Notes: generated by a model not told the origin, from the letters alone. 64,000 nt of DNA from Polaribacter sp. HaHaR_3_91 (GCF_019278525.1 NZ_CP058986.1:3363001-3427000); one strand, 5' to 3'. Shown: positions 26,239-34,643, counted from the first letter of the stretch. A program made the numbers and translations.

Positions 26239-26760
26239 TTAAAAATTTCTTATAATAATACTTTGATTTTGACCCTGCATTGATACTTTCATTTTTTCTG
26301 ATAAAGAATTAGATCCATGCATTGTTAAGTTTTGATTATCCCCTGTTTGATTAATTTCTGTATTCCTTACATCTGATTTTAGTAAGTTATAATCTAAAAA
26401 TGTATTATTATTCCCTATTTGTACTACCGTTTCCGTTAATTTAACACTATTTAATTCTAAAAAAGTGTTGTTTTGATCACCTTTTTGCACAATAACGATA
26501 TTACTCTCTAATGTTTTTACATTACTTCTTAAATTATTATTATCACCTACTTGTAATACATAAACAGAATTACTATCTGTAGTTAAGTTTTCACTTCCAA
26601 CATTACGTTGATTTAGTAAAAAATTTTCTTGAGAAGTTTGTGTGTTAAAACTAGAAATTCTAAGTGAAGTATCATCTTTAGCTTTAAAAGTTTGAGCAAA
26701 AATTATATTGCCTAAAAACAGCGTTGTAAAAACTATTAAAATTTTAAAAATTGCTTTCAT
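26239..26760 (-). CDS. Minor curlin (CsgB-like)
   Basis: A 173-residue exported protein (signal about 1-22, FAQ). Four or five curlin-type units of the form V-x-Q-x-G-[DN]-x-N are visible (YVLQVGDNNN, VIVQKGDQNN, TVVQIGNNN, EINQTGDNQN, VSMQGQNQS), more degenerate and more widely spaced than in the large curlin upstream. By position and divergence it resembles CsgB, the surface nucleator that anchors the fibre; direct evidence for nucleation is absent. Between it and the large curlin lies a strong hairpin that would limit read-through, giving less CsgB/E/F/G than CsgA. Confidence 0.78.
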   Translation of the reverse strand: MKAIFKILIVFTTLFLGNIIFAQTFKAKDDTSLRISSFNTQTSQENFLLNQRNVGSENLTTDSNSVYVLQVGDNNNLRSNVKTLESNIVIVQKGDQNNTFLELNSVKLTETVVQIGNNNTFLDYNLLKSDVRNTEINQTGDNQNLTMHGSNSLSEKMKVSMQGQNQSIIIRNF

Positions 26761-26811
26761 AACTTATATTTTATTATATTTTCAACTATACCTAAATTAC
26801 AAAGTAAATTT

Positions 26812-26851
26812 GTTTTTAAAAAGTATAAGAGCATACGCTATGCTCTTATAC
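26812..26851 (-). terminator. Intra-operon terminator after the major curlin
   Basis: A 13-base perfect inverted repeat (GTATAAGAGCATA / TATGCTCTTATAC) with a three-base loop, followed on the minus strand by five T. It sits between the large curlin and csgB-like gene, so it probably attenuates transcription into csgBEFG, a simple way to make excess fibre subunit. Confidence 0.8.
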
Positions 26852-26881
26852 CTTATAATATCAAATTATAACAGTTTTATA

Positions 26882-28357
26882 TTAGTCATTTTGTGACACA
26901 ATAGATATATTACCATTACCAATTTGGTCTACATCACTTACATGAGTACTTCCTCCTTGTCCAACAAAGCTATAATTACTGTTTCCTTGCTGTAAAACAT
27001 CACTCATATTACCTGTTCCTAATTGAAGTACATCACTCATATTACCCATTCCATCTTGAGTTACTTTAGAGTCATTTGAATTCCCCCATTGCCACACAAA
27101 ACTTGAATTATTGTCTCCATCTTGATCTACATTAGATACATTATCATCTCCCCATTGGTAAACACTAGAAGAATTAGTATCACCAAATTGATCAACCGTA
27201 CTACTATTTCTATCACCCATTTGGTCAACTGTGGTCATATTAGTTAAACCTATTTGAACACCCCAAGAATAGTTATTGTCTCCTGTCTGGTCCACATCAC
27301 TGGTGTTAGCTGTACCATCTTGCCCAACAAAAGTATAGTTGCTATCTCCTACTTGATCAATCGTACTTACATGATCGTTTCCTCCAGCAAAATAACCTTG
27401 TAAAGTAATAGTTTGATTACCATTACCTGTAGAGTTTACATCACTAGAATTATTCATTCCATTTTGCTCAGCATGAGCAAAATTACCATCTCCAATTTGA
27501 AAAACATTAGATGTGTTATCATCTCCAATTTGTCCTACATAAGAGTAATTAATATTCCCTTGCTGATCTACTTCAGAAAAATTACCATCTCCATCTTGAT
27601 CTACATCAGAAGTATTTAAAGTTCCTTGTTGTGCAGTATCCGCAAAGTTTCCATTTCCATCTGAAGTTATATCACTATTATTTCCATTTCCCCCCTGGTA
27701 AGTACGAGCAATATTAGAATCACCCATTTGATCTACATCAGAATCATTAGAATCTCCTATTTGATTCACAGACGAATCATTCATATTACCTTGCTGGTTA
27801 GTATCTGCCATATTGAAGTCTCCATCTTGACTTATACCACTTACGTTGTCATCACCAACTTGGTTTACAAAAGCATCATTATCGTTACTCTCTTGACCTG
27901 ATGTTGCACTTCGTTGATTAACAACAGAACCATTATCAGTACCATCTTGATTTACTGTAGCTTCATTTCTATTTCCTATACGAGAAATAGTACCTCCACT
28001 ATTTACCAAACCTTGGTTTACTCTAGATGTATTCCAATTTCCATTCTGATCAACATCTGCATCATTTCCATCTCCTGCTTGATTTACCTGAGATCCGTTT
28101 CCACGTCCAAGAGAATTTACATCAGATGCATTTGAATCTCCATGTTGTATAACATTAGACCTATTTAAATCACCAATTTGATTAACAATAGATCCATTAA
28201 AATCACCTAAAGACACAACTTTAGAGTCGTTTGTCAGTCCAATCTGTGTTACTGTAGAGTTATTTGTATTTCCTGTTTGATTAACAGAACTTGTATTAGA
28301 TTGAGCATAGAATGCTCCTGTAGCTAAACACATAGCCATTATTACTAGTTTTTTCAT
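26882..28357 (-). CDS. Giant major curlin (CsgA-like amyloid subunit)
   Basis: A 491-residue exported protein (signal about 1-19, FYAQ). From residue 25 to the end it is about 41 tandem units of eleven residues with consensus V-[ND]-Q-x-G-D-x-N-x-S-x, the curlin strand-turn motif. Two units form one 22-residue turn, so the protein would make about 20 rungs of a beta-solenoid; E. coli CsgA has five such repeats in 151 residues. Units 9, 12 and 27 are irregular (GLVNSGGT, RSATSGQESNDN, GYFAGGNDHV) and may be bulges. Asp is very frequent, giving an acidic fibre. The 33-base DNA periodicity is coding, not a CRISPR. Likely start of the curli unit. Confidence 0.9.
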   Translation of the reverse strand: MKKLVIMAMCLATGAFYAQSNTSSVNQTGNTNNSTVTQIGLTNDSKVVSLGDFNGSIVNQIGDLNRSNVIQHGDSNASDVNSLGRGNGSQVNQAGDGNDADVDQNGNWNTSRVNQGLVNSGGTISRIGNRNEATVNQDGTDNGSVVNQRSATSGQESNDNDAFVNQVGDDNVSGISQDGDFNMADTNQQGNMNDSSVNQIGDSNDSDVDQMGDSNIARTYQGGNGNNSDITSDGNGNFADTAQQGTLNTSDVDQDGDGNFSEVDQQGNINYSYVGQIGDDNTSNVFQIGDGNFAHAEQNGMNNSSDVNSTGNGNQTITLQGYFAGGNDHVSTIDQVGDSNYTFVGQDGTANTSDVDQTGDNNYSWGVQIGLTNMTTVDQMGDRNSSTVDQFGDTNSSSVYQWGDDNVSNVDQDGDNNSSFVWQWGNSNDSKVTQDGMGNMSDVLQLGTGNMSDVLQQGNSNYSFVGQGGSTHVSDVDQIGNGNISIVSQND

Positions 28358-28404
28358 GATAAATAATTTAAAATACGTTAGTTAAAAATTAAGCATATCA
28401 AAAT

Positions 28405-28426
28405 ATATTCGATATAAATTGAATAT
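28405..28426. promoter_or_regulatory. Imperfect palindrome upstream of the curlin gene
   Basis: A 22-base imperfect inverted repeat whose outer arms are ATATTC and GAATAT, about 50-70 bases before the curlin ATG at 28357. Could be an operator; no regulator is adjacent. Confidence 0.4.
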
Positions 28427-28442
28427 GATATACTACAATAAA

Positions 28443-28499
28443 TTTTTAGGGGTAATTAAAATTATTAGGGATAAAATGTTAAGTTATTAGGGATAACTT
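28443..28499. promoter_or_regulatory. Three direct repeats of TAGGGRTAA upstream of curlin
   Basis: TAGGGGTAATT (28447), TAGGGATAAAAT (28466) and TAGGGATAACTT (28488) are spaced 19 and 22 bases apart, about two helical turns, 90-140 bases before the curlin ATG. Phased direct repeats like these are typical sites for LytTR- or response-regulator-type activators. The same 12 bases (TAGGGATAAAAT) recur in the divergent glutamine synthetase intergenic region. Confidence 0.55.
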
Positions 28500-28711
28500 T
28501 TCATTTTCAGTCAACTCTTAAAAGTAAAGAATTGTTGTAAACTATATAGCTTGATCGATTCTGTGTTTAAACAAGTCAAATATAGAAAATTATTTATCTA
28601 ATTCCAAAATAAAATAAAAAACACAAACAAAACAAAACAACAAACACCTATAAATCAATGACTTAAACGTGTTAAATGTAAAAAAAACAAACAAAAACAG
28701 GGGAAAACACC
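28500..28711. other. Remaining intergenic sequence between GS III and curlin
   Basis: AT-rich stretch with no supported gene. It probably holds distal regulatory sequence for the curlin promoter; nothing else was recognised. Confidence 0.5.
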
Positions 28712-28753
28712 TATAAAAAAAAGGTTAAAAATGAATAATTATCATTTTTAACC
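28712..28753 (-). terminator. Terminator of the type III glutamine synthetase gene
   Basis: Perfect 12-base inverted repeat GGTTAAAAATGA / TCATTTTTAACC with a seven-base loop, followed on the minus strand by a run of eight T. Lies 35 bases after the stop at 28789. Confidence 0.85.
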
Positions 28754-28788
28754 CTTCCTTTTTAAGATATAACTAATTTACCTATCGT

Positions 28789-30972
28789 TTAATTAGTAAA
28801 TAACAACTCCCTATACTTAGCTAATGGCCATAAATTATCATCTACCAAGGTTTCTAGTTGGTCACAATGATATCTTATATCTACAAAAAAAGGTTTTATT
28901 TTGTTACTGTATTGTTCCGCTAATTTAAAACCTAAATGTTTATTAGCTTTCACTTTTTCTGCTTCCATTTTTACTACCAAAGCATTAATTTTAGTAATAT
29001 GTTTAGAAATTAACATAACTAGCTCAATTTGCTCTTTGGCTATATTTTTATACTCATCACCAAAAATTTCTTTTAAGTTCTTAGTATTCTCCAATAAAGT
29101 ATTCTGATAAATTATTGCAGTAGGCACTACTTGATTTCTTGCAATATCAGCCAAAACACGTCCTTCTATTTGCACCTTTTTAGCGTACGATTCTAAATCA
29201 ATTTCATAACGAGCTTCTAATTCTACTTTACTCATTACCTCCATTTCCTCAAACAAAGAAATTGTTTTCTCAGAAACTTTTACTTTTAAAGCTTCTGGAG
29301 TTGTTTTATAATTAGTTAAGCCTCTTTTCTTAGCTTCCTTTTCCCAAGCTTCCCCATAACTATCTCCATCAAAACGAATTGCCTTAGAGTCTTTTATATA
29401 TTCTCTTAGTATATTAAAAACAGCTTCATCTTTTTTAAGATCCTTCTCTTCTATTAGAGCATCTACCTCAACTTTAAACTCTTTTAATTGTTTTGCAACA
29501 ATAGTATTTAAAACAGTCATTGGTATTGCACAATTTGCTAATGAACCAACCGCTCTAAACTCAAATTTATTTCCTGTGAATGCAAACGGAGAAGTTCTAT
29601 TCCTATCCGTATTATCTAATAAAATTTCGGGAATTTTACCAATAATATTTAGTTTTAAATCGGTTTTTTCTTGCGGTGAAAGCTTTCCTTTAGTTACATT
29701 TTCTAATTCATCTAAAACTGCTGATAGTTGACTACCAATAAACACAGAAATAATTGCAGGTGGTGCTTCATTAGCGCCTAATCTATATTCATTACTTGCA
29801 GACGCAATAGAAGCCCTCAGTAACTCTTCGTATTGATACACTGCTTTAATGGTATTGATAAAAAAGGTAAGAAATTGTAAGTTCTTCATTGGAGTTTTAC
29901 CCGGACTTAGCAAATTAGTTCCGTTACCGGTAGACAAAGACCAATTGTTGTGCTTACCAGACCCGTTTATACCTGCAAATGGTTTTTCATGCAACAACAC
30001 TTTAAAATGATGTCTTCTTGATATTTTTTGCATCACATCCATTATTAATGAATTATGATCCACCGCTAAATTAGCTTCTTCATAAATTGGTGCAATCTCA
30101 AACTGATTTGGAGCAACCTCATTATGTCTGGTTTTTACAGGAATCCCTAACAACATACATTCTTGTTCTAAATCTTGCATAAAACTCATAGCCCTTGCAG
30201 GAATGGTTCCAAAATAATGATCATCAAGTTGTTGTCCTTTAGCAGGCGAATGCCCTAATAAAGTTCTACCCGTAAATTGTATATCCTGTCTTGCGAGTAC
30301 TAAAGCCTCGTCAATTAGAAAAAATTCTTGTTCCCAACCAAGTGTTGCACTTACTTTATTTGCATTCTTATCAAAATATTTACAAACAGCAGTAGCATGT
30401 GTATCTATAGCTTGTAGCGCTCTTAACAAAGGCGTCTTATTATCTAAAGCCTCCCCAGTATAAGCTACAAAAATAGTTGGAATACAAAGTGTTGTTTCAT
30501 AAATAAAAGCAGGAGAAGTTGGGTCCCAAGCCGTATAACCACGAGCTTCAAACATATTTCTAATTCCTCCATTAGGAAAACTAGATGCATCTGGCTCTTG
30601 CTGAACCAATTGTTCTCCATCAAATTTTTCCATTGCAAGACTGCCATTAATAGACTCAAAAAAGGCATCATGTTTTTCTGCTGTAGCACCTGTAAGTGGC
30701 TGAAACCAATGTGTATAATGAGTAGCCCCTTTAGACATTGCCCAGTCTTTCATACTTACCGCAACTTGATCTGCAATTTTTCTATCTATTTTAGTTCCAT
30801 GATCAATTGCATTCATCACACTTTCGTATGCAGCACGCGTAAGATACTGTTGCATAGCATATTTATTAAATACATTCCGACCAAAAAGAGCTGATCTTTT
30901 TTCATTCTGAACTACTTTTATAGGACTTCTACGTAGTGTTTCTTGCAATGCATTAAATCTAATCCTTGACAT
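28789..30972 (-). CDS. glnN: Type III glutamine synthetase
   Basis: A 727-residue protein, the length of GSIII (about 700-730) and well above GSI/GSII. It makes glutamine from glutamate, ammonia and ATP. Visible are the GSIII N terminus (RFNALQETLRRSPIKVV), GWEQEFFLIDE for metal binding (about 218), RHNEVAPNQFEIAP (about 282), a HEKPFAGINGSGKHNNWS segment (about 330) and NRTSPFAFTGNKFEFRAVGS (about 460). The gene is divergent from a GSII-type gene across a 166-base spacer carrying a TATATTTG promoter and inverted TAGGGRTAAAA motifs, suggesting shared nitrogen-responsive control. Confidence 0.94.
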   Translation of the reverse strand: MSRIRFNALQETLRRSPIKVVQNEKRSALFGRNVFNKYAMQQYLTRAAYESVMNAIDHGTKIDRKIADQVAVSMKDWAMSKGATHYTHWFQPLTGATAEKHDAFFESINGSLAMEKFDGEQLVQQEPDASSFPNGGIRNMFEARGYTAWDPTSPAFIYETTLCIPTIFVAYTGEALDNKTPLLRALQAIDTHATAVCKYFDKNANKVSATLGWEQEFFLIDEALVLARQDIQFTGRTLLGHSPAKGQQLDDHYFGTIPARAMSFMQDLEQECMLLGIPVKTRHNEVAPNQFEIAPIYEEANLAVDHNSLIMDVMQKISRRHHFKVLLHEKPFAGINGSGKHNNWSLSTGNGTNLLSPGKTPMKNLQFLTFFINTIKAVYQYEELLRASIASASNEYRLGANEAPPAIISVFIGSQLSAVLDELENVTKGKLSPQEKTDLKLNIIGKIPEILLDNTDRNRTSPFAFTGNKFEFRAVGSLANCAIPMTVLNTIVAKQLKEFKVEVDALIEEKDLKKDEAVFNILREYIKDSKAIRFDGDSYGEAWEKEAKKRGLTNYKTTPEALKVKVSEKTISLFEEMEVMSKVELEARYEIDLESYAKKVQIEGRVLADIARNQVVPTAIIYQNTLLENTKNLKEIFGDEYKNIAKEQIELVMLISKHITKINALVVKMEAEKVKANKHLGFKLAEQYSNKIKPFFVDIRYHCDQLETLVDDNLWPLAKYRELLFTN

Positions 30973-31007
30973 ATTAGTAATATTTTCTACTTATTTTTAA
31001 CTTTATA

Positions 31008-31015
31008 CAAATATA
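31008..31015 (-). promoter_or_regulatory. Candidate -7 element for glnN
   Basis: Minus strand reads TATATTTG, 36 bases before the glnN ATG at 30972, an exact TAnnTTTG match. No clear -33 partner. Confidence 0.5.
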
Positions 31016-31027
31016 CCCTTTCAAATT

Positions 31028-31072
31028 TAGGGATAAAATTATTTTTTAGCTATTTTAAATATTTTACCCCTA
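31028..31072. promoter_or_regulatory. Inverted pair of TAGGGRTAAAA motifs in the GS III/GS II spacer
   Basis: TAGGGATAAAAT at 31028-31039 and its inverted counterpart TTTTACCCCTA at 31062-31072 form a widely spaced inverted repeat between the divergent glutamine synthetase genes. The motif matches the three direct repeats upstream of the curlin gene. Confidence 0.5.
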
Positions 31073-31138
31073 TTTTTTTTGATATCTAATGAAAATATTT
31101 GATTTTTGTAGGACGAACATCACATAAACACATATATT

Positions 31139-32155
31139 ATGGCAAAAATTAAATTAGAATACATTTGGTTAGATGGTTATTATCCAACTCAGAACATGAG
31201 AAGTAAAACCAAAGTTGAGGAGCATGAAGATTTTAAAGGAACAGTTGAAGAATTGGGACTTTGGTCTTTTGACGGTTCTTCTACAAAACAAGCTTCTGGA
31301 GGAGCATCTGACTGTATTTTAAAACCTGTTGCTATTTATCCAGATCCAAATCGTATTAACGGTTGGTTGGTAATGAATGAAGTAATGAATGCAGACGGAA
31401 CTCCACACGAATCTAATGCACGTGCTACTATTGAAGATGATGATAACGATTTCTGGTTCGGTTTTGAACAAGAATACTTTATTATGAATACAAGTACAGG
31501 ATTGCCTTTAGGATTTCCAAGAGGTGGTTACCCTGCTCCACAAGGACAATACTACTGTTCTGTAGGAGGTTTATATACACATGGTCGTGATTTAGTAGAA
31601 GAGCATGCAGATTTATGTATAGATGCAGGCTTAAACTTTGAAGGAATTAACCAAGAGGTTGCGTCTGGACAATGGGAATACCAATTATTTGCAAAAGGAG
31701 CAAAGAAAGCAGGAGATGAAATCTGGATATCTAGATATTTATTAGATCGTTTAACTGAAGGAAAAGGAATGTACATTGAGTACCACCCAAAACCATTAGG
31801 AGACACTGATTGGAATGGTTCTGGAATGCACGCTAACTTCTCTAACTCTATTTTAAGAGAATGTGGTTCTAAAGATAAGTATATCGAAATTTGTGAAGCT
31901 TTCCGCCCTGTAGTAAAAGAACATATTGAAATTTATGGTGAGTTTAACGACCAACGTTTAACTGGTAAGCATGAAACTGCTGCAATTACAGACTTCTCTT
32001 GGGGAGTTTCAGATAGAGGTGCATCAATTCGTATTCCAATTATCGTTGTAGAAAAAGGATACAAAGGATGGTTAGAAGACCGTCGTCCATCTTCAAACGC
32101 AGATCCATATAAAGTAGCTGCTAGAATTATTAAAACTGTTAAACCAGTTAAATAA
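31139..32155 (+). CDS. Glutamine synthetase, beta-grasp eukaryote-like type II
   Basis: A 338-residue enzyme, the short GSII length. The N-terminal beta-grasp part includes LEYIWLDGYYPTQNMRSKTK and LWSFDGSSTKQA. The catalytic domain shows WFGFEQEYFIM (about 103), GINQEVASGQWEYQ (about 168) and HYNGSG-like DTDWNGSGMHANFS (about 222), then RLTGKHETA and GASIRIP. It makes glutamine with ATP. Flavobacteria often carry GSII next to a divergent GSIII; which is the main assimilatory enzyme cannot be told from sequence. Ends at a strong terminator. Confidence 0.92.
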   Translation: MAKIKLEYIWLDGYYPTQNMRSKTKVEEHEDFKGTVEELGLWSFDGSSTKQASGGASDCILKPVAIYPDPNRINGWLVMNEVMNADGTPHESNARATIEDDDNDFWFGFEQEYFIMNTSTGLPLGFPRGGYPAPQGQYYCSVGGLYTHGRDLVEEHADLCIDAGLNFEGINQEVASGQWEYQLFAKGAKKAGDEIWISRYLLDRLTEGKGMYIEYHPKPLGDTDWNGSGMHANFSNSILRECGSKDKYIEICEAFRPVVKEHIEIYGEFNDQRLTGKHETAAITDFSWGVSDRGASIRIPIIVVEKGYKGWLEDRRPSSNADPYKVAARIIKTVKPVK

Positions 32156-32177
32156 TTACGAATAGTATAAAATATTA

Positions 32178-32210
32178 AAAAGCACTTACAGCAATGTAGG
32201 TGCTTTTTTT
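32178..32210 (+). terminator. Terminator of the type II glutamine synthetase gene
   Basis: Thirteen-base inverted repeat with one mismatch (AAAAGCACTTACA against TGTAGGTGCTTTT), four-base loop, followed by seven T. Confidence 0.88.
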
Positions 32211-32391
32211 ATACAATTATTTTGGGCGTTACCAAAGGTCGGGCTATCCGTTATATCTTTTTAAATTTTTCAGCTATCGCAAAATTAAAAAAGGATACCA
32301 CTTCTATCCCTAACGCAAAAAAAAAGAAGCAATTAAAAAAAACAAAAAATTCCGTACTTTTAAATACCATTTTAAACAATTACATTTAAAT

Positions 32392-32682
32392 ATGAAAAGC
32401 AATATAAAAATAGAATACTGCACACAATGCGGCTGGTTATTACGAGCCTCTTGGATGAGTCAAGAACTATTAACCACTTTTACAGAAGAAATTACAGAAC
32501 TTACCTTAAAACCAGGTACCGGAGGTATTTTTAATATTACCGCAAACAACCAATTGGTTTGGTCTAGAAAAAAAGAAAATGGTTTTCCAGAGATTACAGA
32601 GTTAAAACGACGTATTAGAGATGTTATCGCTCCAGAAAAGAACTTAGGACATATCGACAGAAAAAAAACGCCAACAAATTAA
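32392..32682 (+). CDS. SelT/SelW/SelH (Rdx) family redox protein, Cys form
   Basis: A 96-residue thioredoxin-like protein. The redox motif is C10-T-Q-C13 near the N terminus (IEYCTQCGWLLRASWMSQEL), where selenoprotein W has Cys-x-x-Sec, and a C-terminal GGIFNITANNQLVWSRK strand is typical of the family. It is a small thiol redox protein in the cytoplasm; its partner is unknown. Transcribed alone. Its terminator overlaps the last codons. Confidence 0.85.
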   Translation: MKSNIKIEYCTQCGWLLRASWMSQELLTTFTEEITELTLKPGTGGIFNITANNQLVWSRKKENGFPEITELKRRIRDVIAPEKNLGHIDRKKTPTN

Positions 32683-32697
32683 TGTTAGCGTTTTTTT
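32661..32697. terminator. Bidirectional terminator overlapping the SelW-like stop
   Basis: Twelve-base inverted repeat with one mismatch (AAAACGCCAACA / TGTTAGCGTTTT), preceded by an A run and followed by a T run, between convergent genes. The left arm lies inside the coding sequence. Confidence 0.85.
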
Positions 32698-32722
32698 ATA
32701 TCTAATTTTAGACACCTTCTAT

Positions 32723-33664
32723 TTAAAGAACTAAATAAATAAACAATACATACCCTAAAAATAAAAAAGCTCCTTTAAACCTATTTAAAATAAACTTCTT
32801 AGGCAAAAACACTAACAATAATAAAGCAGCAGCAAACCCTAACATCCAAAAAATATCTCTAGATAAAATCTGGGCTTCCGTAACAGGTATTTCTTTAATA
32901 ATAGCTGTTAACCCCAATACAGAAGCTATATTAAAAATATTAGAACCAATTAGGTTTCCCAAAGAAATTGCTTTCTCACCCTTCATAGCAGCAATAACAG
33001 AAGCAGCCAACTCGGGTACACTAGTTCCAATAGCAATCATTGTAATAGAAATAACACCTTCACTAATTCCCATATTCTGGGCAATATCTTTTGCTCCGTT
33101 CACTAAAAATTCCGATCCAAAATAAAGAGAAACACCTCCTATTAATAACCATCCAAATATTTTACCATAACCTATAGAAGCCAAAGCATCATCTACCTCT
33201 TCTACATCCACATCTTCTTTTCTCGCACTTCTTATCAATACAAATAGAAAAGCAGCCAACCCTACTAAGAGAATAACACCTTCTAACTGTGTTAAAACAT
33301 TGTCGTTCCATAAAAAGTAATACAAAACTAAAGAGAAAAGCATCATTACAGGCCAATTAAGCTTATAAAAGTCTTTACTAACCGAAATAGGTCCAATTAA
33401 AGCTGTAATACCTAAAACCAACCCAATATTAGCAATATTAGAACCTATAACATTGTTTAAAGCAATAGCTGGTGAACCATCTAAAGCAGCTTGTAAGCTA
33501 ACTAATAATTCTGGCGCAGAAGTGGCAAAAGAAACCACCGTCATACCAATTACCATTTTAGATATACTTAACTTAAAAGATAAACCGATAGACGATCTTA
33601 CCAAGAACTCACCACCAACAACTAATAAGATTAATCCAATAATAACATAAAAAATACTCATCAA
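32723..33664 (-). CDS. Calcium/sodium antiporter (CaCA family, YrbG-like)
   Basis: A 313-residue inner-membrane protein with about ten hydrophobic helices. The two inverted alpha-repeats of the CaCA family are plain: FATSAPELLVSL followed by GSNIANIGLVLG (about 48-83), and IGTSVPELAASV followed by GSNIFNIASVLG (about 208-248). The Glu and Asn residues in these repeats bind the transported ions. It exchanges Ca2+ for Na+ or H+ and is fitting for a marine bacterium. Single gene, convergent with the SelW-like gene. Confidence 0.92.
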   Translation of the reverse strand: MMSIFYVIIGLILLVVGGEFLVRSSIGLSFKLSISKMVIGMTVVSFATSAPELLVSLQAALDGSPAIALNNVIGSNIANIGLVLGITALIGPISVSKDFYKLNWPVMMLFSLVLYYFLWNDNVLTQLEGVILLVGLAAFLFVLIRSARKEDVDVEEVDDALASIGYGKIFGWLLIGGVSLYFGSEFLVNGAKDIAQNMGISEGVISITMIAIGTSVPELAASVIAAMKGEKAISLGNLIGSNIFNIASVLGLTAIIKEIPVTEAQILSRDIFWMLGFAAALLLLVFLPKKFILNRFKGAFLFLGYVLFIYLVL

Positions 33665-34134
33665 TTTTATTTTTTGCGAAGATACATTTTTATCACTTTA
33701 AGAAGAGAATAAAAAATGAAAAGCCAAAAAATATTCATTTTAAAAATATATTTCCCTTTACTTTAAAAAAAAGCACAAATCGCCCCCTTTAAAACCTAAC
33801 ATATTTTTACAAAAACAACATATTATAATTACAATAAACAACAAAAATAAAGCAAACCTAGTTACACATTAATACACATAACGCGATTTTAGTTATAAAT
33901 AAAAAATCAATTTGATTAATAAGTAATAGTTCTCTTGGAAACAAGCCTACAGTGGTTATATATTGATAAAACAATTTCGAAATTGACCTAAATTACTAAC
34001 CTTAAAACCCAAACTATTATGATTCTTATTATAACTAAATTTATTAAAGACCTGTCTGATATTATATTTCTAATTTTATTATAACAAAAAAATAACAGAA
34101 CTATAAATGAAGAGAGAAAAAAGTAGCTTATCTT
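33665..34134. other. AT-rich intergenic region, no gene seen
   Basis: About 470 bases of AT-rich DNA between the antiporter and a small ORF. All six frames are broken by stops; no RNA gene or repeat recognised. Confidence 0.55.
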
Positions 34135-34168
34135 TAAACAACTCAATCTTTAAACGCTGAGTTGTTTA
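34135..34168. other. Strong hairpin before a small conserved ORF
   Basis: Perfect 11-base inverted repeat TAAACAACTCA / TGAGTTGTTTA with a 12-base loop. It lies immediately upstream of the TAAATTTG promoter of the 34201 ORF. There is no known gene for it to terminate on the plus strand, so it could instead be an operator or the 3' end of an unrecognised small RNA. Confidence 0.4.
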
Positions 34169-34174
34169 TTTTAG

Positions 34175-34182
34175 TAAATTTG
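34175..34182 (+). promoter_or_regulatory. Candidate -7 element for the small ORF pair
   Basis: TAAATTTG, an exact TAnnTTTG match, 19 bases before the ATG at 34201. Confidence 0.5.
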
Positions 34183-34200
34183 AAAGCTAATTTACAACTC

Positions 34201-34353
34201 ATGAAAAAACAAGTTTTTAAAACACTTGCAAAGATTAATAAATTAATTTTACCTTCCTTTACAAAAAAAGGATTGGATATCTCTAAAGCATCTAAAATTC
34301 AATTAGCTATTATTGGATGGAGAGCTTTTATAACTAAAAATTCATTAACCTAA
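34201..34353 (+). CDS. Small basic conserved hypothetical protein
   Basis: Fifty residues from the ATG at 34201; the longer frame from 34162 begins upstream of the promoter element and is rejected. The sequence is basic and amphipathic (MKKQVFKTLAKINKLILPSF, then WRAFITKNSL at the end). I recall similar ~50-residue proteins in other Flavobacteria, but no function is known to me. It is followed after 12 bases by a DUF2007 gene and probably shares its transcript. Confidence 0.6.
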   Translation: MKKQVFKTLAKINKLILPSFTKKGLDISKASKIQLAIIGWRAFITKNSLT

Positions 34354-34365
34354 AAAAACAATATT

Positions 34366-34596
34366 ATGTCAGAAGATTATACAAAAGTATTTACTGATAA
34401 CTCTATATTAGTAAACAGATTAAAATACTTATTAGACGAAGCAAACATCGAATCTAAAATCATTGATCGTGTGGAGTCTGGAAGATTGGCAGGTTTTGGA
34501 GTACCTACAAATTCTGTAGAATTATTTGTACTAAATAACAACCTAGAAAAAGCGCAATCTATTGTCGATTTATTTAAAACTGAAATAAATTCATAA
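34366..34596 (+). CDS. DUF2007 small signal-transducing-type protein
   Basis: A 76-residue protein matching the DUF2007 layout. YTKVFTDNSILVNRLKYLLDEANI at the start is followed by a middle glycine-containing turn and VELFVLNNNLEKAQSIVDLF at the end (a ferredoxin-like beta-alpha-beta pattern related to PII-type folds). The family is annotated as putative signal transduction, without a defined ligand. Co-transcribed with the small basic ORF upstream. A tRNA gene follows. Confidence 0.78.
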   Translation: MSEDYTKVFTDNSILVNRLKYLLDEANIESKIIDRVESGRLAGFGVPTNSVELFVLNNNLEKAQSIVDLFKTEINS

Positions 34597-34635
34597 AAAA
34601 ACTAGAATTATCTTTCTAATTTAAAAAAAGGATAC

Positions 34636-34643
34636 TATATTTG
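34636..34643 (+). promoter_or_regulatory. Promoter -7 element of tRNA-Arg
   Basis: TATATTTG, an exact TAnnTTTG match, 13 bases before the mature 5' end of the tRNA. Confidence 0.6.

Noticed and set aside
27413..28135. Plus-strand ORFs opposite the curlin gene
   Set aside because: They are Ile/Ser/Thr-rich shadows created by the repeated codons of the minus-strand gene and have no independent signals.
26882..28357. Regular 33-base periodicity resembling a CRISPR array
   Set aside because: The period encodes the eleven-residue curlin units in one long open frame with a signal peptide; spacers are not unique and the repeat is degenerate at third positions.
32392..32682. Selenocysteine in the SelW-like protein
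   Set aside because: The redox motif is Cys-x-x-Cys with ordinary codons, with no in-frame TGA.
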